Source: Pseudomonas sp. S37
GTDB taxonomy: Bacteria; Pseudomonadota; Gammaproteobacteria; Pseudomonadales; Pseudomonadaceae
DNA: 41,970 nucleotides
Direction: 5' to 3'
Assembly (NCBI RefSeq): GCF_016658545.1
Contig: NZ_JACVZC010000048.1
Location: forward strand, 1-41,970
Shown: in pieces, positions 7,141-14,820 of the stretch
Layout of the letters: every line of letters begins with the position of its first letter
Position numbering within the stretch: position 1 is the first letter of the stretch
Notes under the pieces: model-generated
The model's input: only the letters and a program-made list of their open reading frames with translations
Databases searched by the model: none
What the model was told of the DNA's origin: nothing
Position numbers and translations under genes: made by a program

Positions 7141-8586
7141 TTACTTCTGGGTCACAGTGGCCAGGTTCGTGCTGCCCAGCTGGGTGATGGTGGCGGTTTG
7201 GGCCATACCGCTCTGGTCGACGATCGCCCTGTTGCCCTGGCCTCCCTGGGTCACGTAGGCGACGTTCATGCTGTCAGCTTGCTTGATGTTGGCGTCGTTG
7301 CCGCTACCGTACAGCTGGTTGGTGGTGCTCTGGTTGCTGTAGCCGGACTGGTCCAGGGTGATGGAGTTGCCGGTGCCCTGGCTGTTGCCGTAGGCGTAGT
7401 TGTCGGTACCGCGCTGGTCGGCGATCAGGATGTTGTCGGTGCCGTTCTGTTCGAAGTACAGCTCGTTGTTGCTGTCGGCCTGTTTGGTCTGCATCTGGTT
7501 GCCAGTGCCTTTCTGGTTAAGCGTAGCAACGTGGTTTTCGCCGTTCTGGGTCAGGTTGACGCCGTTGCCATTACCGTTCTGGTTGATGGTGGCTTTCTGG
7601 TTGGTACCGAACTGGCCGCCCATCTTGGCGCCTTTCCAGTTGCTGGCGGTGATGGTGTTGCCGTTGCCTTTGGTGTTGATGGTGAGGTTGAGGTTTTCAC
7701 CGTTCTGGTAGGTGAAATGCAGGTTGTTGTTACCCGTCTGGCTGATGGTGGTGTTCGAGTTGTTGGTCTCGAACTGGTCGGACCAGCTGGCGTTGGCCTT
7801 GCCCTGTTGCGACAGGCTGACTTTGTTGTCGCTGCCGAAACTCTGGTCGATCATGCCTTCGTTGAGCTGGCCGGACTGGGTCACGGTTGCCTGGCTGCCA
7901 ATCTGGGTGTCTTGCCACACTTCCACCGAGTTGCCGGTGCCGTACTGGCCGATGCCGATGGTGCCGCCGGTGCCATCACGCTGGTCGCCATAGGCGAAGT
8001 TGTCGCGGCCGTCCTGATAGACCTGGATGTCGCCGTCGATGTGGTTCAGGTGTTCGGCAGCCGCGTAGTTGCCCTGGCCGGCCTGGTTGATGGTGCTCTT
8101 GTTGTTGAGGCCACCGAAGGTCTGCTCGATGAAGGCTTCGTTGCGCTGGCCGGATTGCAAGGTGGTGGCCTTGCTGCCGTCCTGGCCGTCCTGCCATACG
8201 GTCGATTTGTTTTCGCTGCCCTGCTGGGTTTGCTCAGCCTGGTTGTTCATGCCCAGCGACTGGCTGGCGAAGGCATCGTTGTAAGAGCCGCCGGCCTGCT
8301 GGGTGATCTGGCTGCCGTTCTCGAACAACTGCTCGGCGTAGCCGGCGTTGTACGAACCGGTCGCGGTCTGCTTGATATCGCTGGTGCTTTCGGTCTGCAC
8401 CGCCAGGTGGTTGTGGCCCTTGCCGGTCTGGTTCTGTGTGGCCGAGGCGAAGGAGGCCTGGGTCTGGCTGACTTCGGCGATGTTTTCCTTACCGTCCTGG
8501 GTCTGGGACGAGGTGCTGTCTGCAGCCATGGCCTGACCTGCGAGGGCCAGGACGATAGCGGCACTTAAAGGGGCGAGCTTGTACAT
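7141..8586 (-). CDS. csgA: Curlin repeat protein, very long CsgA-like major subunit
   Basis: A 481-residue secreted protein with a signal peptide (cleavage near AGQAMAA|DS) followed almost entirely by curlin repeats of about 20–24 residues. These follow the S/A-x5-Q-x-G-x-x-N-x-A-x-x-x-Q pattern, for example NQNGNGNGVNLTQNGEN and VTQGGQGNRAIVDQSG. Such repeats stack into a beta-solenoid that polymerises as extracellular functional amyloid. E. coli CsgA has about 150 residues and five repeats; this one has roughly twenty. GGAGG precedes the ATG at 8586. It is the last gene of a four-gene operon, 16 bases after csgB, with a terminator behind it. The assignment as major subunit rests on repeats and position. 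Confidence 0.9.
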   Translation of the reverse strand: MYKLAPLSAAIVLALAGQAMAADSTSSQTQDGKENIAEVSQTQASFASATQNQTGKGHNHLAVQTESTSDIKQTATGSYNAGYAEQLFENGSQITQQAGGSYNDAFASQSLGMNNQAEQTQQGSENKSTVWQDGQDGSKATTLQSGQRNEAFIEQTFGGLNNKSTINQAGQGNYAAAEHLNHIDGDIQVYQDGRDNFAYGDQRDGTGGTIGIGQYGTGNSVEVWQDTQIGSQATVTQSGQLNEGMIDQSFGSDNKVSLSQQGKANASWSDQFETNNSNTTISQTGNNNLHFTYQNGENLNLTINTKGNGNTITASNWKGAKMGGQFGTNQKATINQNGNGNGVNLTQNGENHVATLNQKGTGNQMQTKQADSNNELYFEQNGTDNILIADQRGTDNYAYGNSQGTGNSITLDQSGYSNQSTTNQLYGSGNDANIKQADSMNVAYVTQGGQGNRAIVDQSGMAQTATITQLGSTNLATVTQK

Positions 8587-8602
8587 GGTGGTGCCTCCAG
8601 GT

Positions 8603-9076
8603 CTATCGGTATTGGGTGATCTGAACATGCTGGCCATTGCCGGCCTGGGTCACGGAGCTGTTGAGGCCCGTGCCGGACTGCACGATGCTGGCGCTGTTGT
8701 CGTTGCCGATCTGTTCGATGGCTGCACTGTTGCTGCTGCCGCTTTGGCGGATCGACGCGCTGTTGCCATTTCCCTGCTGGCTGATGCTGGCCATCAGGTC
8801 ACTGCCTTCTTGCAGGATGTACGCCTCCTGCGCGCCACCGGCCTGGACGATACGGCCCAACAGGGCCTGGCCGTTCTGGTCGAGCGCGGCGCGGTTGCCT
8901 GCCCCTTGCTGCTCGATCACCGCAGCCTGGCCGGCGCCGACCGGGAGCAGGCGGATGATCACCGGGTCACCGAGGTCGTTGCCGGGCGCGAGGTCGGCAT
9001 TGTCCATCAGGTCGTCGGCCCAACTGGCCTGGCCCACCAGGGCCAGGCTGAGCAGCAATGGGTACAGGCATTTCAT
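8603..9076 (-). CDS. csgB: Minor curlin subunit, CsgB-like nucleator
   Basis: A 157-residue secreted curlin. A signal peptide (MKCLYPLLLSLALVGQASWA) leads into a non-repeat spacer rich in D and P, then about five curlin repeats such as ISQQGNGNSASIRQSGSSN and IEQIGNDNSASIVQSG, ending in QITQYR. Length, repeat number and position before csgA match CsgB, which sits at the cell surface and nucleates CsgA polymerisation. It is 15 bases downstream of the 743-residue unknown gene, so the genes are surely cotranscribed. The Shine-Dalgarno (GGCGGGG) is only moderate. Confidence 0.88.
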   Translation of the reverse strand: MKCLYPLLLSLALVGQASWADDLMDNADLAPGNDLGDPVIIRLLPVGAGQAAVIEQQGAGNRAALDQNGQALLGRIVQAGGAQEAYILQEGSDLMASISQQGNGNSASIRQSGSSNSAAIEQIGNDNSASIVQSGTGLNSSVTQAGNGQHVQITQYR

Positions 9077-9091
9077 GGCGTTACCCCGCCT

Positions 9092-11323
9092 TTACTGCAC
9101 GACCACGTTGACGGTGCGGGTGGTACCCGGGCTGGTGGTGATGGTCGCCGTCGGCGCGGCGGTCGGGATCACCGTGGTGCTGTTGCTGACTGCCAGGCGC
9201 CAGCGGCCCGTCACCGGTACCGTAGCGGTGCCCAATGTCTGCACCCCGGTGGTGGTGGTTACCCTGACGGTGACGACGTTGCCGGTCGTGACCGAAGAGG
9301 TACCGCTGATGTCCCAGTTGTAACGGTTGTTGGAGCGCGCCGTGACCGTGGCTGCGGTGACCGCGAAGGTTTCGGCGGCAGGCCGTGGCGACACGTTGAC
9401 GGTGACGGTGCCCGGGGTGGACAGCGCCCCCAGCGAGTCACGTGCCTGGTAGGTGAAGGTGGTGGTAAAGGCCGCGGTTACCGTGGCCGGTGGGGTGTAG
9501 GTCACGGTGGTGCCGTCGGTGCTGACGGTGCCGCGCCCGGCAGCCGGCTGGGTGACGGCGGCCACGCTCAGCGGCACGTTGCCTTCCGGGTCGGTATCGT
9601 TGGCCAGTACGTTGATGGTCAATGGCACGCCCAGGGTGGCGACGGTTTCAGGGTTGGCGGTTGGTGACTGGTTAGGCGCGACGTTGATGGTGACCGTGGC
9701 CGGTTCCGACTTCAGGCCCTTGGCATCCATCGCCCGATAGCTGAAGGTGGCCACCAGCGGTTGCGTGGCCCCGGCTGGCGGGGTGTAGGTAACCGAGGTG
9801 GTGCCATTGAGCACTACGCCGCCAAGGCCGGTGCCGGGCTGGGTCAGGTCGCTGATGGTCAGCGGCACGTTGCCGTCCGGGTCGCTGTCGTTTTGCAGCA
9901 GGTTGAGGGTGATCGGCACGCCGACGCTGGTGCTGCCGATATCGGCCTGGGCCAGCGGTGGCTGGTTGGCCGCTTCGACCGGGGCGTTGCCGACCACGAT
10001 CACCGGTTCGACATCGCTGCCGCCGTGCGCCGACTTGACCGTCACGGTGGCCGGTGGCTGCGCCACGTCGTTGACGGTCAGGCTTTGCAGCGTGCCCGAC
10101 TTGGACATGCGGCCATAGCCTTGAGCGAGCAGGTCCGGGATCGCCACTTCATCGCTGGAGCGGGCTTCGATCAGCAACCGTTTGTTGGCCCAGTCGTAGC
10201 GGGCAGTGCTCACCTTGACCACGTCGATGAGCTTGCTCGACAGCGCAGTCGGCTGGGTGCCGGCCGCAGTGTTGCTGGCGGTGACCACCACCACGGCAGG
10301 CGGTACGGCCTGGCTGAACTGCTGGCTGAAGAACAGGCCATTGTTGTCTGCAGTCAGGTTGAACTGGCAGGGCGAGGGCGGTGTTCCGATCAGTGCCAGG
10401 CCATTGCGCATGCACAGGCTGGCCTCTTTGGGGGCCTTGGCGAACACTTCCACCCGAGTGCCGGTACCGTTGCGCGAATACGTGGCGCGTTCCAGGGTAA
10501 CCGGGGTTTGTGCGCGTTGGTCGAGTACCTTGCCCGAAACGGTAAACAGCGCGGTCTCGATGCGCCCGGGTGGGCCGTCGATGCGGATGAAGTTGGTGTT
10601 GAACGGGCTGCCGAGCACCGCTTCCGGGCGGTTGGGGTCACCGATGAAGGTTTCGGTGGCACCCGTGTCCGGGTTGACCTCGGTATAAGGCCCGCCAACC
10701 CCGCGCAACCATGGGCCGAGCGCGCCGTTCAGCGCCCCGGTGAAGTTGCCCGGCGCGCCGATGCCGATATCGCGGGTGATGTTGATTGCCCGCCGGCCCG
10801 GCGTGGTGACGTTGACTGTCTCGACACCGTAGGGGTGGGTAATCGTATACACGCCGGCACGCGGTACCGAGACGCGGATGCGGATGCGGGCGAAGCTTTG
10901 CTGGTCGCCGTCAACCGGGTTTTCGGCGGCAAAGGCGGCTTCCAGGCCGGCAACGTAGGCGTCCAGCTCATAGCCACTGTTGCCGACGGCCGGGATGGTG
11001 GCTTCAGCCAGGAACCAGAACATCTCTGGCGGCCAGTTATCGGGGAATACCAACGGCAGGGCGTCATCGTAGATGCCCGGCTCCGGCAGCAGGGTACACA
11101 TGTAGGAGGGCGCGGCCGGCGTGCCCGGAACCCGGGTACTGGTAGCGCGTGACTGGCACAGCTCCAGGGACTGGTTGAGGCCGTCCTTGTACCACATCGG
11201 GTAGCCGCCGGTGGCGAAGGTGTAGGGCCCCGGGTCGACTTCAGACAGCGCGGCAAAGGCGGCGCTGGTGACGGTGAGGGAGAAACCGGCGGCCAACAGC
11301 GCACGGCGCGACCAAGTGTTCAT
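9092..11323 (-). CDS. Secreted protein of unknown function with cadherin/Ig-like repeats, curli operon
   Basis: A 743-residue secreted protein. The signal peptide ends near AAFA|ALSEVDPG. Residues about 25–440 form a domain shared with the next gene upstream: LELC…YMCTLLP (paired cysteines), HPYGVE, GRRAIN-TRDIGIG, GPYTE, FIGDPN and GSPFNTNF. Then come two tandem Ig/cadherin-like repeats, about 453–549 and 551–645, each opening NQ-P…A and carrying ND-D-DP-GNVPL and VTYTPP. A last beta-rich module, 650–743, ends the protein. GGAGG precedes the ATG at 11323; an upstream ATG at 11359 overlaps the previous gene. The repeats suggest adhesion or cell-surface anchoring. Its role in curli is unknown. 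Confidence 0.85.
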   Translation of the reverse strand: MNTWSRRALLAAGFSLTVTSAAFAALSEVDPGPYTFATGGYPMWYKDGLNQSLELCQSRATSTRVPGTPAAPSYMCTLLPEPGIYDDALPLVFPDNWPPEMFWFLAEATIPAVGNSGYELDAYVAGLEAAFAAENPVDGDQQSFARIRIRVSVPRAGVYTITHPYGVETVNVTTPGRRAINITRDIGIGAPGNFTGALNGALGPWLRGVGGPYTEVNPDTGATETFIGDPNRPEAVLGSPFNTNFIRIDGPPGRIETALFTVSGKVLDQRAQTPVTLERATYSRNGTGTRVEVFAKAPKEASLCMRNGLALIGTPPSPCQFNLTADNNGLFFSQQFSQAVPPAVVVVTASNTAAGTQPTALSSKLIDVVKVSTARYDWANKRLLIEARSSDEVAIPDLLAQGYGRMSKSGTLQSLTVNDVAQPPATVTVKSAHGGSDVEPVIVVGNAPVEAANQPPLAQADIGSTSVGVPITLNLLQNDSDPDGNVPLTISDLTQPGTGLGGVVLNGTTSVTYTPPAGATQPLVATFSYRAMDAKGLKSEPATVTINVAPNQSPTANPETVATLGVPLTINVLANDTDPEGNVPLSVAAVTQPAAGRGTVSTDGTTVTYTPPATVTAAFTTTFTYQARDSLGALSTPGTVTVNVSPRPAAETFAVTAATVTARSNNRYNWDISGTSSVTTGNVVTVRVTTTTGVQTLGTATVPVTGRWRLAVSNSTTVIPTAAPTATITTSPGTTRTVNVVVQ

Positions 11324-11355
11324 GCTGCCTCCTTGAAGGCTGAGCCTTTGTCTGT

Positions 11356-12684
11356 TCATGGCACCAGCACCACGTCTTCGGTGTCGCTACCACCATTGGC
11401 GCTGGTGACCTGCACTTTGGCCGGCGGTATCGGCGACAGAGAGGTGCTCAGTGTCTTCACTGCACCATTGCCGCTGAGGTTGCCGATCAACGCACCGTTG
11501 CCGGTGTGCGCGGTGAGCACGGGCGGTGAGGTTTCGTCGCTGGTGCTGGCCACCAGGGTCAGCTCGCCGGTGGACAGGCGGTACTGGGCCTGGGTGATGG
11601 TGACCAGGTCGGTCAGCGGCAGGTTGCTGGTGGTCAGGCTGCTGGTGGGGATCGCCACGCTGTTGTCGGCGGTCAGGGTAACGATGGTGCCGGCTGCCGG
11701 GTTGAGCACCGACTGGGCGTACCAGGCGCCGGTGCCATTGGCCTCGGTGAGGTTCAGGTTGGGCGTTTGGCTGGTCAGGGTGACGCTGGCCGGTGGTGGC
11801 GGGGCCATTACGAAGATGTCTTGCTGCGCCCGCAGGTCGCCGTTTTCGTTGTGCCGCGAATAGGTACTGCGTTGAGGCATCAGCGGGGTTGGCAGGGCGA
11901 CGGTCGAGAGCTTGCCCGAGATCGCGAACAGCTCGGTGCGCAGGTCGATGCCGCCGGGGCCTTCGATGCGCACGAAGTTGGTGTTGAACGGGCTGCCGGT
12001 TACCCGCTCTTCAAGGTTCGGGTCGCCGATGAAGCGTTCGTTGCCCTCGGTGTACGGCCCGTTGACACTGCGCAGGAACGGCCCGACATCACCCTTGAGC
12101 GCGCCGCTGAAGTCGCCGGCGCCGGCAATGCCGATGTCGCGGGTCATGTTGATTGCCCGGCGCCCGGCGGCAGGCACGTCGAACACTTCGACGCCGTAGG
12201 GGTGGGTGACCACGTAGGTACCGGCGGTTGGCACATCGACCCGGATGCGTACCCGGGCGAAGCTGACCTGGTCGCCTTCGACCGGTTCTTCTGCGGCGAA
12301 TGCCGCTTCGATCGCCGTGCCGTAGCTTAGATCGATGCCACGGGCGGCGTCGACGATAGCGGCGTCGGCAGTGAACCAGAAGGCTTCGTCAGGGAAGTTG
12401 GTGGGGAACACGATGGGTTGTGTGTCGTCGAACACGCCGGGCGTTGGCAACAGCGTGCACATGTACGATGGCGCGCCGGGGGCGCCGGCGACCCGTGAGC
12501 TGACGGCCTTGGTCAGGCACAGGTCGAGGGTACGACCGTGACTGTCCTGGTACCAGGCGGGGAAGCCGCCGTTAGCGGGGACGTAAGCGCCTGGATCGAC
12601 AGCATTCAAGGCAGCCTGCGCCGGTAGCTGGAGCATGCCGGCGAAAATGGCCACTGCCAGCGGGTGGGGTATCGGTCGGTGCAT
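11356..12684 (-). CDS. Secreted protein of unknown function, first gene of the curli operon
   Basis: A 442-residue secreted paralogue of the 743-residue protein just downstream. A signal peptide (cleavage near LPAQA|ALNAVDPG) is followed by the same domain: LDLC…YMCTLLP, HPYGVE, GRRAIN-TRDIGI, GPYTE, FIGDPN and GSPFNTNF. It stops after NGGSDTED, where its sister has SAHGGSDVEP and then its Ig-like repeats. I do not recognise the shared domain. AGGAGG precedes the ATG. It is followed after 32 bases by its paralogue, then csgB and csgA, and preceded by a candidate sigma-54 promoter. A role in curli export, anchoring or decoration is inferred from position only. Confidence 0.83.
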   Translation of the reverse strand: MHRPIPHPLAVAIFAGMLQLPAQAALNAVDPGAYVPANGGFPAWYQDSHGRTLDLCLTKAVSSRVAGAPGAPSYMCTLLPTPGVFDDTQPIVFPTNFPDEAFWFTADAAIVDAARGIDLSYGTAIEAAFAAEEPVEGDQVSFARVRIRVDVPTAGTYVVTHPYGVEVFDVPAAGRRAINMTRDIGIAGAGDFSGALKGDVGPFLRSVNGPYTEGNERFIGDPNLEERVTGSPFNTNFVRIEGPGGIDLRTELFAISGKLSTVALPTPLMPQRSTYSRHNENGDLRAQQDIFVMAPPPPASVTLTSQTPNLNLTEANGTGAWYAQSVLNPAAGTIVTLTADNSVAIPTSSLTTSNLPLTDLVTITQAQYRLSTGELTLVASTSDETSPPVLTAHTGNGALIGNLSGNGAVKTLSTSLSPIPPAKVQVTSANGGSDTEDVVLVP

Positions 12685-12739
12685 GAGTCAATTCCTCCTG
12701 CAAACGGGCCCATGGACTTGGGGCGTCTGGGAGGTAATC

Positions 12740-12755
12740 GGCAAGAGCTGTGCCA
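12740..12755 (-). promoter_or_regulatory. Candidate sigma-54 (RpoN) promoter of the curli operon
   Basis: On the minus strand TGGCACA-GCTC-TTGCC fits the -24/-12 consensus TGGCACG-N4-TTGC(A/T), with GG and GC at the required spacing. Transcription would start near 12730, about 45 bases before the first ATG of the operon at 12684. The match is in the right place and orientation; the enhancer-binding protein and its site were not identified. Confidence 0.55.
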
Positions 12756-12909
12756 ACAGCTGAAAATTGCGTTGCAGCCCCTGTGGCACAAGGGCTCCAG
12801 ATTGTCAGCGGGGCGTTTACCCGATCGTTGTCGGTGGGCAGCGTTCCCCCAAGGTTGGGGGATTGGGGTAGGGGTTTGCAACCCAGTCAGGAGCGCTTTT
12901 TGCGGTCCG

Positions 12910-13026
12910 TGTGGGAGCGGCCTTGCGTCGCGTTCGGGCCGCAAAGCGGCCCCTCGATTTCAGCGTCACCGCCGCTATCGCCGGGGCTGCTTTGCAGCCC
13001 GATCGCGACGCAAGGCAGCTCCCACA
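12910..13026. repeat. REPIN, GCGGCCTTGCGTCGCG type
   Basis: Outer arms TGTGGGAGCGGCCTTGCGTC and GACGCAAGGCAGCTCCCACA enclose inner hairpins GGGCCGCAAAGCGGCCC and GGGGCTGCTTTGCAGCCC. Same subfamily as 25795–25908 and the half copy at 32485–32528. It lies just beyond the 3' end of the PAP2 gene. Confidence 0.85.
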
Positions 13027-13040
13027 GAGTCCGTGTCAAC

Positions 13041-13868
13041 TCAAAGAGTTGCAATGCGTTCCATGCGGGCGGCCTTGTGCCGCGATGGGTTGCTCTGCGG
13101 CGCCTGCAATGCCACACGCCCATAGAAGAACAGCGCAGTAACCCAGGTGGTCAACCAGACAAAGATGCCGGCCCAGAAGGTATGGGACATGTAGTGCCAA
13201 CCCTGCAGTACCCGGGTGGTGCCATACACCATTCCAATCAGCAGAATCGCTACCAGCAACTTGCGCGCATGCGCCCAGCGGTGGCGCAGGGCCACGAAGT
13301 ACAGCGCCAGCAAGGTAAACCCGCTGGAGGCATGGCCGCCCGGCCAGCAGCGGCCATCGCCGGCCTTGCTCCACAAGGAGAAGTTCTCGAACCATTCCAC
13401 CCGGGCGTGTGAACCCCCGTACAGCGTGGTTTCCACCGGGCAATACACGCTGGTATGGCTTTTCAGGTAGTGAATCACGGTAGTGCTCAGGGCAAACGCC
13501 ACCACCACGAACAGCAGGTCGCGGCGGTGTCGAGTGGTAAAGCGCAGCAGGGGGGCGATGCGGGCCTTTTCCATAAGCCTTGTCAGGCCCAATTGCGGGC
13601 GCTTGGCCAGGCGCGGCCAGATGAACGACAGCAAGCTGCCGATCACGGCCAGTTCACCGGTCCAGTCCGGCAGGATCCGTGGCCATTTGTGGGTGACTGT
13701 CTCGAACCACTGGTTGTGCAACAGCGGGAACTGGCCCGTAGCCGGGTCAAGCAGCAGGTTGCTGATCCAGCGATCAAGTTCTGTGAGGTCGAAGGCCATG
13801 AACACGATGGCGGCCAGCAACAGCGGCAGCAGCAGGTTGTTGCGGTAGAAGGTCGCGCGGGAGGGCAT
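13041..13868 (-). CDS. PAP2-family membrane phosphatase
   Basis: A 275-residue inner-membrane protein with about six hydrophobic segments and the PAP2 (type 2 phosphatidic acid phosphatase) fold. The motifs appear as KSHTSVYCPVE, PGGHASSGF and TRVLQGWHYMSH. As in a known subfamily, the first motif has CP rather than RP and the last ends in His instead of Asp; the central and last catalytic His are kept. Likely substrates are lipid-linked phosphates of the periplasmic face, such as lipid A 1-phosphate or undecaprenyl pyrophosphate. It starts 2 bases after the stop of the Ais-like gene, so the two are translated as a unit. Confidence 0.85.
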   Translation of the reverse strand: MPSRATFYRNNLLLPLLLAAIVFMAFDLTELDRWISNLLLDPATGQFPLLHNQWFETVTHKWPRILPDWTGELAVIGSLLSFIWPRLAKRPQLGLTRLMEKARIAPLLRFTTRHRRDLLFVVVAFALSTTVIHYLKSHTSVYCPVETTLYGGSHARVEWFENFSLWSKAGDGRCWPGGHASSGFTLLALYFVALRHRWAHARKLLVAILLIGMVYGTTRVLQGWHYMSHTFWAGIFVWLTTWVTALFFYGRVALQAPQSNPSRHKAARMERIATL

Positions 13869-13870
13869 GT

Positions 13871-14560
13871 TCAGAGTTCCTTGGCAGCTACGAGTTTGCG
13901 CCATTCACTGGCAGGCATCTGGCCCAGTAGCCTGGTTTTGCCATCGCTGCCCTGGCTGATGAACAGGGCGCTGGCGTAACTGTTCGGTGTTGCGCTGGCG
14001 GGCACATGCAGTGCCTGTTCCAGTTGTTCCATGCAGCCGCTGTGGCTCACCAGCACCAGATTCTGGCCGTTGCGTTTGTGGGCAAAGGCATTGTCGGCAA
14101 AGTGCGCGTCACACTGATTAAGCCAGTCCTGCGTGGCAATGGCCTTACCGAACATGGCTTGTGCAGTCTGCCGGGTACGTACTTCCGGGCTGGCCCATAC
14201 ATCAGCCTTATCCAGGCCAAGTTGTTGCAGGCCGTGGCCTACGTCGGAGGCCACCCGGCTGCCGGCAACCGTGATACCGCTCGGGTCACCCAGGCAGGCG
14301 CCGCGCGAGCGGTCGCAGCGTTCGGCGTGGCGCAGCACGACAGTCACCAGGCCTTTCGCCCAGTCGGCACGCAGACCGCTGCTATGCAGGTACTGCGGGT
14401 TACCAAGGTTGGGGACGGCAGAGCGGGTATGCGCCCAGGCCGCTGTCACCACCAGCGCCAATAGCAGGCACAGCGTTGCGATCAATGCCCTGCGTGTGGG
14501 TAAGCGCAAGGCAGGGGTAAGCCTGTGGTTCGGGGAATTCTCGATGACGCCTTGCAACAT
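13871..14560 (-). CDS. Histidine phosphatase, Ais-like (LPS core heptose phosphate phosphatase)
   Basis: A 229-residue protein with an N-terminal membrane or signal segment (ALIATLCLLLALVVTAAWA) and a periplasmic histidine phosphatase domain. VTVVLRHAERCDRSRGACLG with DPSGITVAG matches E. coli Ais closely, including the RHAERCDRS motif with the catalytic His. A second catalytic His is in LVSHSGCMEQL. Ais removes the phosphate from heptose II of the LPS core and, in enterics, is PmrA-induced with lipid A modification genes. AGGAG precedes the ATG. Together with the PAP2 gene it suggests trimming of envelope phosphates that bind cationic peptides. Confidence 0.83.
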   Translation of the reverse strand: MLQGVIENSPNHRLTPALRLPTRRALIATLCLLLALVVTAAWAHTRSAVPNLGNPQYLHSSGLRADWAKGLVTVVLRHAERCDRSRGACLGDPSGITVAGSRVASDVGHGLQQLGLDKADVWASPEVRTRQTAQAMFGKAIATQDWLNQCDAHFADNAFAHKRNGQNLVLVSHSGCMEQLEQALHVPASATPNSYASALFISQGSDGKTRLLGQMPASEWRKLVAAKEL

Positions 14561-14691
14561 GTGCCACTCCTGTCTGCTCGTTGGTTTGGCGAGCGTCGGC
14601 ACTTTAGGCGGCGGGATGTCAGCAGAGAGTGACCTGAATGTGAAAAAAGCCTTGTGGCCCGACATCATCCAGATGGCATACAAGTCAAGTA

Positions 14692-14705
14692 TGAAACCGG
14701 TTTCA
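14692..14705. promoter_or_regulatory. PtxS operator upstream of the gluconate dehydrogenase operon
   Basis: A perfect 14-base palindrome, TGAAACCGGTTTCA, 115 bases before the first gad ATG. This is the published recognition sequence of the LacI-type repressor PtxS, whose effector is 2-ketogluconate. Two more identical copies lie at 18921 and 20023. Confidence 0.92.
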
Positions 14706-14820
14706 AAACATTTCTGAACACGCTAGATTATTCGGCTGTCTTCTTGATGGCCTATCAAGATCACCCCTTGAAAACCAGATGGCGCTTATCAAGGCCGCCC
14801 GCAGCCGATGAGGATTCACC

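Larger units (their letters stand above)
12685..13040. other. Gene-free stretch upstream of the curli operon
   Basis: These 356 bases hold the operon leader with its AGGAGG ribosome site, the candidate sigma-54 promoter at 12740–12755, about 150 bases where an activator could bind, and a REPIN at 12910–13026 next to the PAP2 phosphatase 3' end. I found no small gene with a credible start. Confidence 0.6.

Noticed and set aside
7198..8568. 456-codon open frame on the plus strand opposite csgA
   Set aside because: It is the mirror of the curlin repeats: a monotonous V/L/A/G/D-rich translation with no domain. The minus-strand frame has a signal peptide, ribosome site and clear curlin repeats.
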